Assembly: GCF_001465545.3 (NCBI RefSeq)
Contig: NZ_CP013480.3
Span: 2,790,001 to 2,854,000, forward strand
DNA: 64,000 nucleotides
DNA from: Pandoraea norimbergensis
GTDB taxonomy: Bacteria; Pseudomonadota; Gammaproteobacteria; Burkholderiales; Burkholderiaceae
Reading direction: 5' to 3'
The notes beneath the pieces are model-generated. The model saw only the letters and a list, made by a program, of their open reading frames with translations, was not told the DNA's origin and made no database searches. A program made the translations under genes and the position numbers. Positions within the stretch are counted from its first letter, which is position 1; every line of letters starts with the position of its first letter. This document shows positions 36,857-64,000 of the stretch, piece by piece.

Positions 36857-38317
36857 ATGGACATCGTGCAAGGCCTCCCCCCGCTGTTCGATTTCGCCCC
36901 CTATCTCGAAGTCCGCGACGACACGTTGCCGCTGATTCGGGAATTCGCGTCGCATATGGCGTTTCGTAGCGCCGTCGTCGAAGAACTGGAACTGGACGAG
37001 GATTTCTACCGTCGGCCGTTGCGCCCGGAAGATCTCGAGTTCCTGCAATTCAAGAAGGCCGTGCGCGCCGAGACGGTGAGCCGTCTACCCATGCTGGCGT
37101 CCCAGCGCCTGCTCATGTGTATCAACGAGGTGGGCATCGCCCGCATGCCGCGCCCCGGCGATGCGGACGGCTTTGCCAGCGCCGACGCGTTCTATAGCGA
37201 GCGCAACCAAGTGCTGGGCGCTCGCATCCGGCCCTACCTTGAGAACTACGCGTATGCGTTTCTCGGCAACGAAGGCAAGGCAGACGCCACGCCTGAATCA
37301 CTGACGGATGCCCTCGATGCCATCGTGCGTACCGAACACGCGTGGTGGAGCGACATTTTCGCGCTGCTGCAACGCAACGACTATCTGCCCGAAGGTCTGC
37401 GCTTCATCATGATTCAACGCTGGAGCCTCGCACCGTCGCGGCGCGCAGCGGTTGGGCGTGCGGTGGCATCTGGCTATTTCGACGCGGTGTCGCCCGACGC
37501 TCGTCCGGTCATGACGGACGCAGCGCAAGACGCGCTGTTGACCCGTGTGGCCGGCGCACTCGACCTGACCCGCCGCGAGCATTCGTACTGGCAGTTCTAC
37601 TTGCCGACCAGTCTCGCGAAGTGCAATTTGCTCTACGCGCTCGGCGCGCGCCCGGACCGCGCTTTCGCGCTGCTCGGCGCGGCGTTTGTCGCCGAAGCCG
37701 AGATGCTGGCGTTCTGTCAGGCCGCCGCGGCTGCGTGCCCGCATATGCTGCACGGTTTGCCGATTCAACAACCGCCGCTGGAAGACGCCGTCGCTGACCT
37801 GTTGCGCCGAGCGGCCGCTGCGACGACGCAAATCGGCGCGCAGTACGGCGAGCAAGGACTGGGCCGCGTGAGCCAAGGACTTGGCGCAGCCGAACTCATG
37901 GGCGCGCGCGGGCGTTGGGATCTCGGCGAACAACTGCGCTGGCTTTCTGCGATTGAGCGTTATGTGGCTTTCGCGAAGCAAGTGGAAGGGCGCATCGAAG
38001 CTGAGTGCCCGGGCATCGACCGTGAGACGTTTGTCGAGCCGCGCGAGATGTGTTCCACCACGCACGTGCACAACGACCACCGGCTTGTGGTGATCGAGTC
38101 GGGCGACATGATCTTCTGGGGCAATCTCGGCATGCAACTGAAGATGAAGCAGGGCGACAGCGTGCTGATTCCCGATGGCCGTCTGCATGGCTCGACGGTT
38201 GTCTCGCACGAGTGCACCTATCACCAGCCGATCATTCCTGACGCGTGGTTCGAAGCCCTGCATACCGGCAACGCGCCGAACGCCCCGGCACCGAAGTCCT
38301 CTGCCGCGCTCGCCTGA
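36857..38317 (+). CDS. SznF-like heme-oxygenase-fold/cupin N-oxygenase (GrbD-type candidate)
   Basis: The 486-residue protein has a helical N-terminal and central part (to about 380) and a C-terminal cupin. The cupin has His403 and His405 (THVHNDH) and His444 (GRLHGS). These are spaced exactly as the three iron-binding histidines I recall for SznF (407, 409, 448), the streptozotocin enzyme that N-hydroxylates a guanidine and rearranges it to an N-nitroso group. The helical part has Glu/His-rich helices (TEHAWWSDIF, RREHSYWQFYLPTSLAKCNLLYAL, FVAEAEMLAF), as expected of a diiron heme-oxygenase-like domain. Length is close to SznF (~471). Next to a YqcI/YcgG gene in an NRPS siderophore operon, it matches GrbD of graminine biosynthesis. 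Start: ATG 36857, or the GTG at 36866, which has a better-spaced GGAG. Confidence 0.78.
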   Translation: MDIVQGLPPLFDFAPYLEVRDDTLPLIREFASHMAFRSAVVEELELDEDFYRRPLRPEDLEFLQFKKAVRAETVSRLPMLASQRLLMCINEVGIARMPRPGDADGFASADAFYSERNQVLGARIRPYLENYAYAFLGNEGKADATPESLTDALDAIVRTEHAWWSDIFALLQRNDYLPEGLRFIMIQRWSLAPSRRAAVGRAVASGYFDAVSPDARPVMTDAAQDALLTRVAGALDLTRREHSYWQFYLPTSLAKCNLLYALGARPDRAFALLGAAFVAEAEMLAFCQAAAAACPHMLHGLPIQQPPLEDAVADLLRRAAAATTQIGAQYGEQGLGRVSQGLGAAELMGARGRWDLGEQLRWLSAIERYVAFAKQVEGRIEAECPGIDRETFVEPREMCSTTHVHNDHRLVVIESGDMIFWGNLGMQLKMKQGDSVLIPDGRLHGSTVVSHECTYHQPIIPDAWFEALHTGNAPNAPAPKSSAALA

Positions 38318-38532
38318 GCCGGTGCACCCCATGCCCGTTCGCGGCGACGCCAGCGCCCCCACGTAGCGCCGGCGACCTGATTGTCTCAAGGCTATCGAAT
38401 CGAATAGCCGATTACTGATTTCCTAGGCACGTTCATGCGTCCCGCCGCGACTCGTTTCGACTCGCGGTGGTCGATGCGTGACGCAATGACAGCCGGCCCG
38501 GGCCGGCACGCGCAGTTTCGACGGAGAAGCTC
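38318..38532. other. 215-bp gap inside the siderophore operon
   Basis: No gene is seen here. The gap holds a small inverted repeat (GGCTAT..ATAGCC, about 38391-38410) and a perfect 16-bp palindrome at 38492-38507, shortly before the next ribosome site. No T-tract terminator is evident. Confidence 0.4.
38492..38507. repeat. Perfect 16-bp GC palindrome
   Basis: GCCGGCCCGGGCCGGC is fully self-complementary and lies 25 bp before the next start codon. It could form a strong hairpin in the mRNA leader. Confidence 0.6.
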
Positions 38533-39627
38533 ATGCAGCTCGACCCCCGCGATGTTCTTGATTCCCCCCGTTCGACAGAGTCTTCCCCTGCGCCCCGGCG
38601 CGCCACCGCGAGCGATTGGCGCTCGCGCGTCATTCTCGGTGAACAGGTCGGCGGCATCGACCTGCCTGATTGGCTGGAGACGTCCTACGAAACGCTTCGC
38701 TCGCAGGTCATGCACCCGGAGTACCCGTGCTTCTTCGGCACCATTGCCGAGCGTCGCGGCGAGATGTTCTACACGTTCGTGAACGGCAAGGACAACGCGA
38801 CGCTGCCCGCGACGATGCTCACGTTCGCGCGGCTCGCATCGCAACCGGAGTTCCGGCGCAACAACATCGCCATCTTTTATGAACCCGACGCCACGCCGCT
38901 GACGCACAACGAATATCACGACCTGTTCTGGGGCACGTTGCAGTATCTGCATGACGTCGATCCCGATCCGGAAGCCGACCAGCAGGTGCCGCCGTCGCAC
39001 GAAGACTGGGAGTTCGGCTACGGCGGGCTGCAAATGTTTGTGGTCTGTGCGTGTCCGTCGTTCTCGCACCGGCACAGCCGCAACCTCGGGCCGGGCATGG
39101 TGCTGCTGTTCCAGCCGCGTGCGGTCTTCGTGGACACCATCACGAACAAGGTAATCGGCCGTCAGGCGCGCGAACAAGTGCGCGAGCGATTGCGCAAGTG
39201 GGACGCCGTCGGTCCGCATCCGGACCTCGGTTTTTATGGCGACCCGGGCAATCTTGAATGGAAGCAGTACTTCCTTGAAGACGAGAACGTTGCAGCGGCG
39301 GACCAGTGCCCGTTCCTCAAACGGATGCGCCGTGCCACCGAAGACGCGACGGCCGCATCACCCCCCGCCATCGCTGCGCCGCCCGCACCGATGATCGGCA
39401 AGATCCCCGTGCATCCGAAACCGCATCCGATCGAAACGCCGTCCGTCGCGCATGCCGTGCATCTGTCGCACGCGAATCATGTGGCGCGCCAGATGCACGC
39501 CGATGCCGGCCACGCCCGACTGATTGAGCAGGGTGACGCGAGCTTGCGTGAGAGCGCATCGCATGGCCAGCACGCGGGCTCGCAGGCCCCCGCGCCGTCG
39601 CGCAATGACAACGAACAACCCGAGTAG
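38533..39627 (+). CDS. YqcI/YcgG-family heme protein, DcsA/GrbE-like guanidine N-hydroxylase candidate, with His-rich tail
   Basis: The 364-residue protein has the YqcI/YcgG domain at about 30-265: HPEYPCFFGTIAERRGEMFYTFVNG near residue 57, LTHNEYHDLFWGTLQYLH near 120, and MFVVCACPSFSHRHSRNLGPGMVLLFQPRAVFV. Members such as DcsA (cycloserine pathway) are heme enzymes that hydroxylate the guanidine of L-arginine, as I recall. GrbE of gramibactin biosynthesis belongs here too, to my knowledge. It would make N-hydroxyarginine for the SznF-like neighbour. The last ~95 residues are an unusual His/Pro/Ala-rich tail. The ATG at 38533 has GGAG upstream. Confidence 0.78.
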   Translation: MQLDPRDVLDSPRSTESSPAPRRATASDWRSRVILGEQVGGIDLPDWLETSYETLRSQVMHPEYPCFFGTIAERRGEMFYTFVNGKDNATLPATMLTFARLASQPEFRRNNIAIFYEPDATPLTHNEYHDLFWGTLQYLHDVDPDPEADQQVPPSHEDWEFGYGGLQMFVVCACPSFSHRHSRNLGPGMVLLFQPRAVFVDTITNKVIGRQAREQVRERLRKWDAVGPHPDLGFYGDPGNLEWKQYFLEDENVAAADQCPFLKRMRRATEDATAASPPAIAAPPAPMIGKIPVHPKPHPIETPSVAHAVHLSHANHVARQMHADAGHARLIEQGDASLRESASHGQHAGSQAPAPSRNDNEQPE

Positions 39628-39718
39628 CCGACGTTCCCCCTAGTGGGAATACAAAGCGCGGCCGGTGGGCTGCGCGAATCGTCCAATCCTCGAAACGCAA
39701 CGAATTTCAGGCATACCG

Positions 39719-64000
<24,282 letters not shown>

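Overview
The window is high-GC DNA with dense, well-spaced operons typical of Burkholderiales. The gene complement (a Bordetella-type nicotinate catabolic locus, a MacAB-type siderophore exporter and a very large NRPS) suggests a Pandoraea-like or other Burkholderiaceae genome. This is inference from gene content; no rRNA or other taxonomic marker is present.

Region 1 (1-3.7 kb): a minus-strand pair of nadC and a fused PhnN/NMP-phosphorylase-like gene that runs off the left edge, divergent from an MFS transporter. The nadC promoter carries a 19-nt sequence that recurs exactly in front of nicC, so this pair probably belongs to the nicotinate regulon. I propose that the three genes import quinolinate and convert it to nicotinate with recycling of PRPP.

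Region 2 (3.8-15.7 kb): a complete aerobic nicotinate pathway. Nicotinate dehydrogenase is NicA, NicB1 and NicB2 (three c-type hemes) with an XdhC-type maturation factor. The later steps are NicC, NicX, NicD, NicF and NicE, giving fumarate, with a NicR-like MarR repressor. Two divergent operons flank an intergenic region with two operator-like sites.

Region 3 (16-25 kb): a NitT/TauT-type ABC importer, a TonB-dependent siderophore-type receptor, an APC-family permease and an MHS-type MFS symporter. Region 4 (25-30.7 kb): a LysR regulator with a two-component flavin monooxygenase system, then an XRE-cupin regulator with a DAO-type FAD oxidoreductase and a DUF861-type cupin.

Region 5 (30.7-64 kb, open on the right): a Fur-controlled lipopeptide siderophore locus. 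A PvdRT-OpmQ-like exporter diverges from an operon of MbtH-like protein, type II thioesterase, an SznF-like heme-oxygenase-fold/cupin enzyme, a YqcI/YcgG (DcsA-like) heme protein and one uninterrupted NRPS reading frame of at least 8,094 codons. Two Fur boxes lie in the divergent promoter region. The enzyme pair matches what I recall of GrbD/GrbE, the genomic signature of C-diazeniumdiolate (graminine) siderophores. The NRPS reads FAAL-ACP / C-A(Thr)-T / C-T (no A) / C-A-T-E / C-A-T-E / C-A(Thr)-T / C-A-T / C-A.., so the product should be an acylated peptide siderophore, possibly iron-binding through N-nitroso-hydroxylamine groups. No tRNA, rRNA, CRISPR array, transposase or prophage was seen.
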